Source of the DNA: Paenibacillus sp. JJ-223
GTDB lineage: Bacteria > Bacillota > Bacilli > Paenibacillales > Paenibacillaceae
DNA: 64,000 nucleotides
Direction: 5' to 3'
Assembly (NCBI RefSeq): GCF_927798175.1
Contig: NZ_CAKMMP010000001.1
Location: forward strand, 620,001 to 684,000
Shown here: positions 63,859 to 64,000 of the stretch, one piece after another
Layout: every line of letters begins with the position of its first letter
How positions within the stretch are numbered: the first letter of the stretch is position 1
The notes under the pieces: model-generated
Seen by the model: only the letters and a program-made list of their open reading frames with translations
What the model was told of the DNA's origin: nothing
Databases searched by the model: none
Program-made: the position numbers and the translations under genes

Positions 63859-64000
63859 TGCACCAAAAACAAGCATCACTTACGCCGGAGCAGGCAGCCG
63901 CATTCCATGAAGGCCTGGTCATCCCTGCTCATCCGCTTGCCTTGAATGAACGCAGAGAGCTGGATGAAGTCTATCAGAGGGTGCTGACCAAATACTACAT
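63858..64000 (+). CDS. Dihydrodipicolinate synthase family protein, 3'-truncated by window edge
   Basis: First 47 codons: ATG overlaps the epimerase stop by one base, GGGAGG upstream. Reads LTPEQAAAFHEGLVIPAHPLALNERRELDE and then a LTKYY segment, typical of the N-terminus of a DapA-like family (N-acetylneuraminate lyase/dihydrodipicolinate synthase superfamily) found in sugar-acid operons. Catalytic region lies outside the window. Confidence 0.7.
   Translation, partial: MHQKQASLTPEQAAAFHEGLVIPAHPLALNERRELDEVYQRVLTKYY

Overview
The window looks like a chromosomal segment of a Paenibacillus-type soil bacterium (Bacillota, low-to-mid G+C, strong AGGAGG-type ribosome binding sites). The grounds are several YesM/YesN-type two-component systems, each beside a CUT1 sugar ABC importer without an ATPase gene, many secreted or cytoplasmic glycoside hydrolases, cre-like catabolite-repression sites before nearly every sugar locus, a Bacillus-type XynC glucuronoxylanase and a Bacillus-type glucose 1-dehydrogenase. 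No rRNA, tRNA, CRISPR array, phage or intact transposase was seen.

Layout. 1-710: 3' end of an MGT-type glycosyltransferase. 0.9-11 kb: alpha-galactoside locus, with GH36 alpha-galactosidase and LacI regulator on the minus strand, and a sensor kinase, response regulator, binding protein and two permeases on the plus strand. 11.3-12.2 kb: two small genes of unknown function. 12.6-23.2 kb: glucuronoxylan/aldouronate locus, with response regulator, kinase, two tandem paralogous binding lipoproteins, two permeases and a secreted GH30 XynC that carries a carbohydrate-binding module inside its barrel. 23.4-28.5 kb: FadR-type regulator, MFS transporter, split transketolase and SDR dehydrogenase sharing one operator-like sequence. 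28.7-30.8 kb: membrane protein and secreted GH5 mannanase. 30.9-32.6 kb: decayed genes and small hypotheticals. 32.7-39.4 kb: another CUT1 importer with its two-component system. 39.5-43.5 kb: type-B carboxylesterase, divergent AraC regulator, GH27 alpha-galactosidase and a small zinc-ribbon protein. 43.7-53.4 kb: CUT1 importer interleaved with kinase and short regulator, GH95 alpha-L-fucosidase and a fuconolactonase-like hydrolase. 53.4-60.6 kb: accessory genes and remnants (broken MFS gene, TetR with ketopantoate-reductase-like gene, SDR remnant, PadR with BtrH-like protein, lipoprotein, glucose dehydrogenase, GNAT). 61.3-64 kb: a GntR DNA-binding domain fused to a solute-binding-protein domain, an epimerase and the start of a dihydrodipicolinate-synthase-family gene.

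How it works together (inference). Secreted XynC and mannanase make oligosaccharides; lipoprotein-dependent importers take them up, presumably powered by a shared MsmX-type ATPase encoded elsewhere; cytoplasmic GH36, GH27 and GH95 enzymes remove alpha-galactose and alpha-fucose. YesM/YesN pairs sense the substrates and CcpA would silence the loci through the cre-like sites.

The least explained sequence is a structured non-coding element present in two full copies (7375-7606 and 61030-61255) and one shorter variant (34073-34223). The closing helix has a different sequence in each copy but stays paired. Other points of interest are the GntR-solute-binding-protein fusion, the module insertion in XynC, the FadR/transketolase cassette and the PadR/BtrH pair.
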